Source: Stenotrophomonas nitritireducens (GTDB lineage: Bacteria > Pseudomonadota > Gammaproteobacteria > Xanthomonadales > Xanthomonadaceae). From it: a stretch of 64,000 nt of DNA. Of this stretch, positions 25,581 to 32,192 are shown in pieces (the stretch's first letter is position 1; each line of letters starts with the position of its first letter). Both the position numbers and the translations under genes were made by a program. Location: assembly GCF_001700965.1 (NCBI RefSeq), contig NZ_CP016756.1, forward strand, positions 1,984,001 through 2,048,000. The letters are read 5' to 3'. The notes under the pieces are model-generated. The model saw only the letters and a program-made list of their open reading frames with translations. It ran no database searches and was not told the DNA's origin.

Positions 25581-25781
25581 ATGCACCAAATTTGGGCAGA
25601 TCTCATATGCGGCGATCATCACTGCTGTTTTTGTGGAGCATGGATAGAGCAAGACCTGCAACCGATTTTACTGCCACTTGCCGGGGAGGCTATTCAAGCC
25701 CTCAGCGCTCACGGCTCCTGCTTGAAACAGTGCATTGATAAAGCTATTCCATATCTTTCTTCCAGCGAGGCATGCGAGTGA
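25581..25781 (+). CDS. Cassette 8 small Cys/His-rich protein (66 aa), possible zinc binder
   Basis: Starts MHQIWADLIC. A CCFCG motif followed about 25 residues later by HGSCLKQC gives a C-x-C...H-x-x-C spacing seen in small zinc-binding folds. Otherwise helical and without a membrane segment. No named family; a structural role for zinc is inferred from the Cys/His pattern only. Confidence 0.6.
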   Translation: MHQIWADLICGDHHCCFCGAWIEQDLQPILLPLAGEAIQALSAHGSCLKQCIDKAIPYLSSSEACE

Positions 25782-25785
25782 TGAC

Positions 25786-25846
25786 GCCTAACAATTCATT
25801 CAAGCCGGCGCCGCTTTGCGGCGTGGCTTAACTCAGAGTGTTAGGC
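25786..25846 (+). other. attC site 8 (61 bp)
   Basis: R'' GCCTAAC at 25786, inner palindrome around GCGCCGCTTTGCGGCG, R' GTTAGGC at 25840-25846. Confidence 0.85.
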
Positions 25847-25861
25847 ACCTCGCCAAGTACC

Positions 25862-26236
25862 ATGCTCGTTCGGTTCACTACCCTCGTTACTGATCCCGAT
25901 TCTGGCCATGCGGGCGGAGTATTAGTTGCTGCGCATGATTTGCGCGATGACGGAGACCTGTCTGCCGACGAACACTCGGACCTCCGAACCATACTGGCTT
26001 GGTTCAATGAGTATTTGTTCGTTCCTGCCATGCTCGAGGCAAAGAAGCATCGCCGCGCCATTTCCTGGTTCAAGCCCTCGGCATCTGAGGCCATTAGACG
26101 GATGTGGCACGTCAAGGAGGTTCTGGACCTCCATGGAATCCACGTTGAGGTGCTTCGCACCTCGGACCCGGGTACAGTTGTTTACGAGGATGATTGGCAG
26201 GTCATCGCCAAGCCTCACAAAGGGCAGCGCTTCTAG
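25862..26236 (+). CDS. Cassette 9 hypothetical protein (124 aa)
   Basis: Begins MLVRFTTLVTDPDSGHAGGVLVAAHDLRD, with a helical middle (TILAWFNEYLFVPAMLEAKKHRRAISWFK) and a beta-rich end (GIHVEVLRTSDPG...VVYEDDWQVIAKP). Soluble, no signal peptide. I do not recognise a characterised family. The ATG at 25862 is used; an in-frame earlier codon at 25838 lies inside attC 8 and is rejected. Confidence 0.68.
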   Translation: MLVRFTTLVTDPDSGHAGGVLVAAHDLRDDGDLSADEHSDLRTILAWFNEYLFVPAMLEAKKHRRAISWFKPSASEAIRRMWHVKEVLDLHGIHVEVLRTSDPGTVVYEDDWQVIAKPHKGQRF

Positions 26237-26249
26237 TTCAACGAGTATT

Positions 26250-26309
26250 GCCTAACGGTTCATTCAAGCAGAACTCGCTTCACGGGTCGGGCTGATTCCG
26301 GAGTTAGGC
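26250..26309 (+). other. attC site 9 (60 bp)
   Basis: R'' GCCTAAC at 26250, a more diverged middle (CAGAACTCGCTTCACGGGTCG), R' GTTAGGC at 26303-26309. Confidence 0.82.
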
Positions 26310-26312
26310 CTC

Positions 26313-26591
26313 ATGTCAGATGACCAGCACGTCGATCTAGAGAAGCGCCTTCTGAGTGTTGCTTTGTTCAACCTGCGGGTTCTTCTTGCAAGCCACATCG
26401 ACCCCGAGGATCAAAGCCCAGCGAGTGATGCCGCATGGCTTGCCTACTCTCTTCACAATCAAGCGCTCTCGGTGCTTAACGGGCAAACATTCGATGTCGC
26501 CCAAGCACCACAAGCGGTAGAGCGACTGGAACCAAGGCTTGGCAAGGCGTATGTGCGGCAATTTCGGCAAGCCGTTCTCAATGAGGCCTAA
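26313..26591 (+). CDS. Cassette 10 hypothetical protein (92 aa)
   Basis: Helical soluble protein starting MSDDQHVDLEKRLLSVALF, 4 nt after the core site. Hydrophobic positions are regularly spaced, suggesting a small helical bundle. No family recognised. The stop codon is shared with the attC R'' box. Confidence 0.65.
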   Translation: MSDDQHVDLEKRLLSVALFNLRVLLASHIDPEDQSPASDAAWLAYSLHNQALSVLNGQTFDVAQAPQAVERLEPRLGKAYVRQFRQAVLNEA

Positions 26592-26645
26592 CAGTTCAAT
26601 AAAGCCGAACCCGCTGCGCGGGTCGGCTTAGTTTCATAGTTAGGC
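26586..26645 (+). other. attC site 10 (60 bp)
   Basis: R'' GCCTAAC at 26586, inner palindrome around ACCCGCTGCGCGGGT, R' GTTAGGC at 26639-26645. Confidence 0.87.
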
Positions 26646-26769
26646 CACGGACCGCATGCTCGAACTACTCGGAAATGCTCGTTACGACGCGCTTAGAACA
26701 TTCAGCTTCTCGGTTGCTAATGGTTCTGCCGGCTTGCGACTCCTTTGAGACATCGACTATCGGCAAACG

Positions 26770-27063
26770 ATGATTGACGAGCCGAGCATGTTGGAGAATG
26801 CCTATGCGATTTTTGCAAACGTGCTTGAGTTCAATGTGTCTGGTTCCCCGGTCAACGCAAAATACGCCGAGCTCCGTGCCGCCCAATACATACGATGGTA
26901 CTGTGATGCATCGTACATGGCATCATCTCCGTCTGAGATTTGGGAGCAAGAGCTGCATGATCCACCACCGCGAAGCGACTCCAAACCTTGTCCACCGTGC
27001 GCTGGTGCCTGGCAGTTCATGCAGACTCAAGCCGCTTCACGGCTCGGCTTGTTCAGACGTTAG
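26770..27063 (+). CDS. Cassette 11 hypothetical protein, C-terminus reads through attC
   Basis: Frame from MIDEPSMLENAYAIFANVLEFNV to a TAG formed by the next cassette's GTTAGGC. The N-terminal 70 residues look like a plausible helical protein (AELRAAQYIRWYCDASYMAS), but the last 20 or so codons are attC sequence, so the original stop may have been lost or the frame shifted. An alternative ATG is at 26788. The gene lies about 130 nt inside the cassette; the preceding part shows no gene. Confidence 0.45.
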   Translation: MIDEPSMLENAYAIFANVLEFNVSGSPVNAKYAELRAAQYIRWYCDASYMASSPSEIWEQELHDPPPRSDSKPCPPCAGAWQFMQTQAASRLGLFRR

Positions 27064-27065
27064 GC
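27007..27065 (+). other. attC site 11 (59 bp, mutated R'' box)
   Basis: R'' reads GCCTGGC instead of GCCTAAC; inner repeats AAGCCGCTTCACGGCTCGGCTT are retained; R' GTTAGGC at 27059-27065. Confidence 0.72.
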
Positions 27066-27104
27066 CACAACCTGGATATCGTCGCGAAGGATAGAGAAGC
27101 AAAG

Positions 27105-27485
27105 ATGAAACACGATGAGGCAGGGCCCCAGATCAATTACGGGGATATATTCTGGGTTGCCGCGGATGAATTTATCGGGTCAATTTCTGGATCACCTCAC
27201 CCGCATGTCTTGGTCCAAGCCGACGTCTTTAACCATTCCCGGATTACTACAGTCGTGGTCTGCTCGCTCAGTTCCAATCTAAAGCGGGCGTCTGAGCCTG
27301 GGGTGCTACTCCTAGATGCTGGCGAGGGTGGGCTGGAGCGGCAAAGCGTGGTGATTGCCTCGCAGGTTTCAAGCATCCCCAAGAGCCGATTGGGTGCGTT
27401 TATCGGATCGCTCTCCACTCAACGTACGGACCAAGTTGTTGCAGCATTATGCTATCTGCAGGCCTCTCATTTCCGCGGCCGCTGA
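27105..27485 (+). CDS. Cassette 12 MazF/PemK-family toxin without an adjacent antitoxin
   Basis: Protein of 126 residues that follows the MazF/PemK pattern: INYGDIFWVAADE at the start, PHVLVQADVFNHSRITTVVVCSLSSNL, the VLLLDAGEGGL segment, SVVIASQVSSIPKSRLG and a final helix. Family members are sequence-specific endoribonucleases that cut mRNA when their antitoxin is missing. The cassette has only about 40 nt before this ATG and no other frame, so no cognate antitoxin is carried with it. The ATG at 27105 is preferred since upstream codons overlap attC 11. Confidence 0.82.
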   Translation: MKHDEAGPQINYGDIFWVAADEFIGSISGSPHPHVLVQADVFNHSRITTVVVCSLSSNLKRASEPGVLLLDAGEGGLERQSVVIASQVSSIPKSRLGAFIGSLSTQRTDQVVAALCYLQASHFRGR

Positions 27486-27494
27486 GTGGCGGCC

Positions 27495-27551
27495 AGCCAA
27501 CGCGTTCAAGCCGAACCCACTTCGTGCGTAGTCTTAACTCCAGAGTCAGGT
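27495..27551 (+). other. attC site 12 (degenerate)
   Basis: R'' is AGCCAAC-like at 27495, inner repeats are weakened (AAGCCGAACCCACTTCGTGCG), R' reads GTCAGGT rather than GTTRRRY. Confidence 0.6.
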
Positions 27552-27558
27552 GCTGAAC

Positions 27559-27834
27559 ATGCATCAATCCGAGCTTGTATCTAAGCTAATCAGGCCACTC
27601 TCAGAACTTGATGAGCATGTCTCTCCAAAATCCGTAATCATGGCTGCTATCAATTGGCCAACCCAAGGCTGGATTCAAGAAGCATTGGATTGGATCGACC
27701 AAGGGGTACCGATAGACGATGAAATTGCAGATGCTCTTGAGTTTTTCGCTGCCGACAAACGCCATGCGCAAGCCATTCGACATAGGGCATTTGCAACTTC
27801 CAAAAGGTGGCGTCGCAAGCAGAGTCGCACCTAG
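27559..27834 (+). CDS. Cassette 13 hypothetical protein (91 aa)
   Basis: Starts MHQSELVSKLIRPLSEL. It contains WPTQGWIQEALDWIDQG and ends in a very basic tail (KRWRRKQSRT). Soluble and helical. No family recognised. Its stop TAG lies in the degraded R'' box ACCTAGC. Confidence 0.65.
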   Translation: MHQSELVSKLIRPLSELDEHVSPKSVIMAAINWPTQGWIQEALDWIDQGVPIDDEIADALEFFAADKRHAQAIRHRAFATSKRWRRKQSRT

Positions 27835-27888
27835 CAGTTCATTCAAGCCGACGCCGCTTCGCGGCGCGGTTGGGTTCCGGTGCCAGGT
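27829..27888 (+). other. attC site 13 (degenerate)
   Basis: R'' ACCTAGC at 27829, intact inner palindrome around CGCCGCTTCGCGGCG, then a mutated right side ending GCCAGGT, which is itself duplicated directly at 27882 and 27889. Confidence 0.65.
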
Positions 27889-27902
27889 GCCAGGTGCCGC
27901 AG

Positions 27903-28375
27903 ATGGTTCCATACGAATTGAGCAAAGATCGGTTCGCATCGATGTATCAGCGCAAACTGGATCGGCTGTCAGATCACGCTGTCCGCACTTTCCAAAGTCT
28001 GCCGACCTTACCCATTGCCCCCGGTGAAGATGAGGCAAATCTCGAAATATTCCCGGATGAGTACGGCGGGACACCGGATGTATGCGCGTACTGGTGTGGC
28101 AAGAACAACAAGGTCGATCACGCAGACCCAAGTCTCTTCCCCGGGAGCTCGCTTGAGCTTGAGCCTGGCCTCAATGCCTCGCAGAAATAGATGAGCGATA
28201 CTTCGTAGGGTCTGATGAGTTTCCCGGCCTTCGACTGGCCGTTTCGCTACTCTCACGCTGGCTGGCAGAGGCGTTGTGGAAAGCTGGTGGGTGGGCAGTC
28301 CCTGTGCCAACGATACTTGCTGTTAATGACTTTAGGCCTTACGAGTGGGTGCAGCTTTTCGAGGGTAGTGGCTGA
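27903..28375 (+). pseudogene. Cassette 14 frameshifted gene (about 157 codons across two frames)
   Basis: The first frame (ATG 27903) encodes 95 residues (MVPYELSKDRFASMYQRKLD...) and stops at TAG 28188-28190. The -1 frame is open from 28163 to a TGA at 28373-28375 and continues with protein-like sequence (EIDERYFVGSDEFPGLRLA, then WLAEALWKAGG and YEWVQLFEGSG) that ends exactly at attC 14. A single indel between about 28160 and 28190 explains both. Family unknown. A sequencing error or programmed frameshift is possible but less likely. Confidence 0.7.
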
Positions 28376-28422
28376 CAGTTCATTGAATCCATGGCCGCGG
28401 CGCGGCTTGGCTAAACTTAGCC
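28370..28422 (+). other. attC site 14 (53 bp, degenerate)
   Basis: R'' GGCTGAC at 28370, shortened middle (CATGGCCGCGGCGCGGC), R' CTTAGCC at 28416 with the crossover G replaced by C. Confidence 0.55.
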
Positions 28423-28445
28423 ATCAGCCTCTTTAGACATCGCCA

Positions 28446-29264
28446 ATGGTTCAGCCCATGCCAAGACTCTTGTTGCTCGCACTGTTTGTTCTTCCCTTCA
28501 GTGCAAGTGCCATCGTGATTCGCGATGACATTGACGACTCGAAATATCGCGCGCCAGCGTCTGAATTTCCTGCTCTCGTTGACATGCCTGGCGAAGGGCA
28601 TGGCGTATTGATTGCGCCGCAGTGGATTGTTACCGCTGCGCATGCGGTCACCTGGCAATCTGAAATTTTGCAGGTGACCATCAACGGAACACCCAGGGAG
28701 GTTGATCGTCTCGTAGTACACCCAGGTTACAAAAAGCCGCCGCAGAAACTGCTTGAGCAGGCGCTGGCCACGTGGGATTGGACGCTGTTCAGGGTGCTGC
28801 TCGCTGGTTCGGATGACATCGCACTTGTCAGACTGAAGCAGCCGGTTACCGATGTTTCTCCCGTCTCGATCAACAAGAGCGATGACGAGTTCGGGCAAGC
28901 AATCAAGGTCCTTGGAAAAGGCGCTACCGGCAATGGCGTTACCGGCTACGAATTCAGCGATCCCCACCGCACGGGGCTTCGCCGCGCGTACAACAAGGTT
29001 ACCAGCGCCGATGGTCGTTGGCTATGCTACGTCTTCGACGCGCCACCGGATGCGGTGCCGCTGGAGGGCGGAACAGGAAGCGGAGACAGTGGTGGCCCCG
29101 TCCTTATCCAGGTGAAGGACGATTGGCTGTTGGCGGGACTGACTTCCTGGTCGGACCCTCAGAGCACCAACCGAACACCCGGACGCTATGGCCAAGTCAG
29201 TTGCAATGTTCGTTTGAGTCATTACAAGGACTGGATTGAAGGTGTTATCTCTGCACTGCCATAA
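28446..29264 (+). CDS. Cassette 15 exported trypsin-like serine protease
   Basis: Protein of 272 residues with a signal peptide (LLLLALFVLPFSASA) and a complete chymotrypsin-fold triad: His in VTAAHAV, Asp in SDDIALVRL, Ser in GSGDSGGPVL. It is large for a cassette gene and probably secreted to the periplasm or outside. An internal ATG at 28458 also precedes the signal peptide. It follows a core-site remnant (CTTAGCC) by about 23 nt and is followed by an attC remnant, so I treat it as a cassette. Substrate unknown. Confidence 0.85.
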   Translation: MVQPMPRLLLLALFVLPFSASAIVIRDDIDDSKYRAPASEFPALVDMPGEGHGVLIAPQWIVTAAHAVTWQSEILQVTINGTPREVDRLVVHPGYKKPPQKLLEQALATWDWTLFRVLLAGSDDIALVRLKQPVTDVSPVSINKSDDEFGQAIKVLGKGATGNGVTGYEFSDPHRTGLRRAYNKVTSADGRWLCYVFDAPPDAVPLEGGTGSGDSGGPVLIQVKDDWLLAGLTSWSDPQSTNRTPGRYGQVSCNVRLSHYKDWIEGVISALP

Positions 29265-29276
29265 GCAATGGCTAGA

Positions 29277-29326
29277 ACCTAATTGAACCAACGCCGCTTC
29301 GTGAGGCGGACCAATCTCAGTAGGCA
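29277..29326 (+). other. attC site 15 (remnant)
   Basis: AACCTAATTGAACCAACGCC...GGCGGACCAATCTCAGTAGGCA keeps the left box, the inner CGCCGCTTCGTGAGGCG hairpin and a partial right box (AGTAGGC). Too degraded for confident function. Confidence 0.45.
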
Positions 29327-29355
29327 TTTGAACGATCAGTCGAGGATCTCGCTGC

Positions 29356-29571
29356 ATGACGAACAGCAATAGATTTCTAGTTGTATTTTTCCTGGTTTTT
29401 GCAGCAATCAACCTGATAGATTTTGCGTTCTACGGGCAGAACCTTCGCAACCTTGTGGGAACTGCCGGATTTGGCCTGATAGCGTACGGTTGCCACAAGA
29501 ATCATCGTTCCGCATCTATCGTTGGTGTCGTTCTGGCAGTCGGTTCGGTACTCATCAAGTACGTGACTTGA
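29356..29571 (+). CDS. Cassette 16 small membrane protein (71 aa)
   Basis: Begins MTNSNRFLVVFFLVFAAINLI, followed by a second hydrophobic stretch in the middle and a third near the C-terminus (SIVGVVLAVGSVLI), with basic residues between (HKNHRS). Two or three membrane helices, no known family. It lies between two attC remnants, so it is probably the last cassette of the array. Confidence 0.62.
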   Translation: MTNSNRFLVVFFLVFAAINLIDFAFYGQNLRNLVGTAGFGLIAYGCHKNHRSASIVGVVLAVGSVLIKYVT

Positions 29572-29633
29572 ACACCGGGGTGACATCCCCACGTTCTTCG
29601 AGCCTTTCGGCTCAAGCCCCTTGCCGAAAGATC

Positions 29634-29690
29634 CTGATGCTCATTCAAACCGGCGATACTCTGCGGTGCTGCTTGATTCGGGCCTAAGCA
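29634..29690 (+). other. attC-like remnant, end of array
   Basis: The stretch TCATTCAAACCGGCGATACT ... GGTGCTGCTTGATTC aligns by eye with the inner part of the attC consensus (TTCATTCAAGCCG...CGGCTTAATTC). Outer boxes are poor. The integron similarity ends here. Confidence 0.45.
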
Positions 29691-29702
29691 CTGAATGGTT
29701 GC

Positions 29703-29950
29703 AGCAACGTATACGGCGGCAAGGAGCTGGCCCGCGACCTCGCAACGCATCAACTCATCGATGAGTTCTGGTTCACGGTAAGTCCTTACCTCTGTCAGCC
29801 GGCCCCAGGATTTTCGACCAGTTGGGCTGCATTCCGTTGGAGCTCATCGGTACCAGAACGTTTTCGGGAGGCATCGTGCAGCTTTGCTACCGGCCTCTGG
29901 CTGGGTGGAGATGCACCACGGTCGGGAATGACCTCCAACTGCGATTGTAA
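29703..29950 (+). pseudogene. Remnant of a RibD-C/dihydrofolate-reductase-like gene
   Basis: No intact gene, but two frames together give the C-terminal part of a RibD_C-type reductase. Frame one (from about 29703) reads VYGGKELARDLATHQLIDEF. Frame two (to a TAA at 29948) reads PRIFDQLGCIPLELIG followed by TRTFSGGIVQLCYRP. The switch falls near 29790-29803. The N-terminal portion is missing exactly where integron similarity ends, so the array or its decay probably truncated this gene. Confidence 0.6.
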
Positions 29951-30093
29951 GAGTACATTGCGTTCACGATCACCCGTCTCTGCGGCCGCAGTGGTGCTCG
30001 TTGACAGTTGCACTCAACTGCAGCCGAAAATGCTGGCTAGGCCACGTTCGAACTGGCAACCCCGCTACAACCACTAAGCCCAGGAGGTTCAGC

Positions 30094-30474
30094 ATGAAGC
30101 GCGTAACCGGCATTGGCGGCATCTTCTTCAAGTCGAACGATCCCAAGGCCTTGTCCGCCTGGTATCGCGAGCACCTTGGGCTGGATGTCAGTGACTGGGG
30201 CGGAGCGGTGTTTCAATGGGGCGGCGCCGACAGCCCGACGGGTGCGACGATCTGGAGCCCGTTTGCCGCCGACACCGACTACATGGCGCCCTCCCATGCG
30301 CCGTTCATGATCAATTTTCGCGTGGATGATCTGGACGCGCTGCTCGCGGCGCTGCGCAGCGAAGGTTGCGATGTGGTGGGTGAGCCGCAGAGTTCCGAGC
30401 AGGGAAAATTCGGCTGGGTGATGGACCCCGAAGGCAACAAGGTTGAGCTCTGGGAGCCGCCAGCCGGGCAGTAG
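30094..30474 (+). CDS. VOC superfamily (glyoxalase/bleomycin-resistance/dioxygenase-like) protein
   Basis: Protein of 126 residues with a good ribosome site (AGGAGG, 10 nt before the ATG). It has a beta-alpha-beta-beta-beta pattern: IGGIFFKSNDPKALSAWYREHLG at the start and FGWVMDPEGNKVELWEPP with the likely metal-ligand Glu at the end. The fold supports glyoxalases, extradiol dioxygenases and antibiotic-binding proteins; the substrate cannot be told. Confidence 0.88.
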   Translation: MKRVTGIGGIFFKSNDPKALSAWYREHLGLDVSDWGGAVFQWGGADSPTGATIWSPFAADTDYMAPSHAPFMINFRVDDLDALLAALRSEGCDVVGEPQSSEQGKFGWVMDPEGNKVELWEPPAGQ

Positions 30475-30892
30475 CCTGCCCCTGCGCCTGTTGCCGGTCC
30501 GGTACGCCCTGTCGGCTTGTGACAACGCCTTCCAGTGCACCGTGTTTTCGCACCACTGCCGCATGGCAGTCATCGCTGATGTCCCAGCTCAACATTCGGA
30601 CCCGCAACGTGTCAGCAGAATAGATCGGCATCAATGCTGCGGAGCGCCGAGCACAAATGCATCACGTTGCTTCGGCAAGCGACCATGGCGTGCTTACATG
30701 CCACCGCCATGCCGCCTCATGCCAAGTGATAACAAGGCGATTCGGCAAAACTCTCGTATCCTCTCGACTCCAAAACAACGGCGCCCATCGCGGTGCATTC
30801 GCACCGGCAGGCGATGTTCAACACCATCGGTGATTGAAGACGCTGCGTTGATCCATGTATTCGCCGCAGCCGGGTGGCCATAGGAGAGTTTC
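30475..30892. other. Stretch without a recognised gene
   Basis: 418 nt after the VOC gene. Chance open frames exist (for example 30443-30883) but their products lack domain or codon-use support and overlap the VOC gene end. No repeat or RNA recognised. Confidence 0.5.
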
Positions 30893-31243
30893 ATGCACGA
30901 CGGGCGCCGTTCCCGGAAAACCGGCTGTGCCGACTTCTGCCATTTCGATACGAGAAAGAAATGCGAAGCCGCAGTGCAACGAGATGAGCTGGCCATCTTG
31001 CACCTGCTTCCTGAAGAACTTGGCGGCACCTGCGCGGCGGAAAACCGCGTATTCGTGCCGCCATGGGTCGCAGCACAGAAGCGCAGCATCGATCTGCTGA
31101 CGGTGTTGCCGATGATGCGCGCCGGCAAGTTGAACCGCTACTCGGCCGTACCGGTTTTCCGCGGCAGCAGCTTCGTTCCGGCGGAGATTGCAATCCATGC
31201 ACAGGACCCGGCCGGCTTTGCCACCACCATCGATATCTGGTGA
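30893..31243 (+). CDS. Uncharacterised protein (116 aa)
   Basis: Starts MHDGRRSRKTGCADFCHFDTR after AGGAGAG, a plausible ribosome site. It contains Cys residues in the first 30 positions and a hydrophobic-acidic middle (LAILHLLPEELGG). Soluble, no known family. Codon use in the second half is like the core genome. It lies 61 nt before another unknown gene in the same direction, so the two may form an operon. Confidence 0.5.
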   Translation: MHDGRRSRKTGCADFCHFDTRKKCEAAVQRDELAILHLLPEELGGTCAAENRVFVPPWVAAQKRSIDLLTVLPMMRAGKLNRYSAVPVFRGSSFVPAEIAIHAQDPAGFATTIDIW

Positions 31244-31304
31244 CCACACATGCATGGGCGTGGCCGCCAGTGCATTTCAAACAACGACCAACAAGGATGT
31301 AGTC

Positions 31305-32045
31305 ATGGGCTGGGATATTACCTATCACCCAATTGCGGAAGACGATGTTCGCTCCCTGTATTTTGCCGGCATTGAAGACCCGCTTTTCTACAAGACGCTG
31401 CTGCAACGCTTCGGTGTTGATGCCTTCTATGCCGAGCAGCTGCGCCTGCGCTTCGACGAGGCGCGCAAGATCGATGACGGCGTTTCATTTGCCCGCGGCC
31501 ATGCCTATTACGTGGCGATCATCTCCGGGTTTCTGCGCCCACACCATTACATCCGCGGCGGCGGTTTCTCGTTCCTGTTGAAGGATGCGTTGATGGCCAG
31601 CTACGCAGGCGACTGGAAATCACTGGTTCCCGAGCGTCTGCAGCATCTGCATTTCGACAACCACTTGACCCAGAATTATTGCGGCGGCGTCTATCTGCCG
31701 CATCAGAGCCTGAAGCGCCTGCGCAGTGATTACCACAGCGATGCACGGGTTCGTGCGCAGATGGATGATGTGTTCTCGCATGGGCGGCTGCACATCTTCT
31801 GGCAGGCGTTGGATACGGCAATCAGTGCCGGACTTGGCCTGATCGAGGCCTCGGAAGTGGTGGAGCCCAGCCCCTTCAATCTCAACGAAAGCCGCAGCCT
31901 GTCAAACCTCTTCAACTGCCATCCCGATGGTGCGCTGCTCTATGCGCAGGCCGCTGCACAGCAGCTGGGCCAAGCCCTGCACGAAAACCAGGACAGCTTG
32001 CCGGTCAGGCGCTCCGGAACAATTTCCCGGCTGTTCGGTAAATAG
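31305..32045 (+). CDS. Uncharacterised protein (246 aa)
   Basis: Begins MGWDITYHPIAEDDVRSLYF after ACAAGGA. Rich in aromatic and acidic residues, with motifs RGHAYYVAIISGFLRPHHYIRGGGFSF and HLTQNYCGGVYLPHQSL. No signal peptide or membrane segment. I do not recognise a characterised family. An upstream in-frame codon at 31188 overlaps the previous gene and is rejected. Confidence 0.72.
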   Translation: MGWDITYHPIAEDDVRSLYFAGIEDPLFYKTLLQRFGVDAFYAEQLRLRFDEARKIDDGVSFARGHAYYVAIISGFLRPHHYIRGGGFSFLLKDALMASYAGDWKSLVPERLQHLHFDNHLTQNYCGGVYLPHQSLKRLRSDYHSDARVRAQMDDVFSHGRLHIFWQALDTAISAGLGLIEASEVVEPSPFNLNESRSLSNLFNCHPDGALLYAQAAAQQLGQALHENQDSLPVRRSGTISRLFGK

Positions 32046-32192
32046 CTTCCGTGCGGCAGTGCTCTCGACAAGGATGTGGGAGCGCCGCCGCCCCCGACGG
32101 TCAACAACCAATTGGCTGGTGTCACGTCGGCCCTTCTTCGCGGCGGCTGAGCTATCCGGCGCAGCCCTGCCAGAGCAGGCCAACACATTTGG

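Larger units (their letters stand above)
21726..29690. mobile_element. Chromosomal integron: intI, attI/control region and about 16 gene cassettes
   Basis: A tyrosine recombinase with the integron-specific extra domain reads leftward toward ilvD. To its right a cassette array reads rightward. From 22911 to 28422, 15 seven-base core sites or variants (GTTAGCC, GTTAGGC and so on) mark the attI junction and 14 attC sites, and two further degraded attC-like sequences end the array near 29690. Nine of the first ten attC sites are 60 bp and one is 61 bp. Cassette starts and R'' boxes match within each cassette (TTAGCC with GGCTAAC, TTAGGC with GCCTAAC), confirming boundaries. Confidence 0.93.

Noticed and set aside
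22911..29690. Regular repeats that might be a CRISPR array
   Set aside because: The repeats are about 60 bp with unequal spacing (about 230 to 900 bp), spacers hold genes, and they have attC architecture next to an integrase. No cas genes are present.
30443..30883. 146-codon frame after the VOC gene
   Set aside because: Overlaps the end of the VOC gene, has no ribosome site and no recognisable protein pattern.
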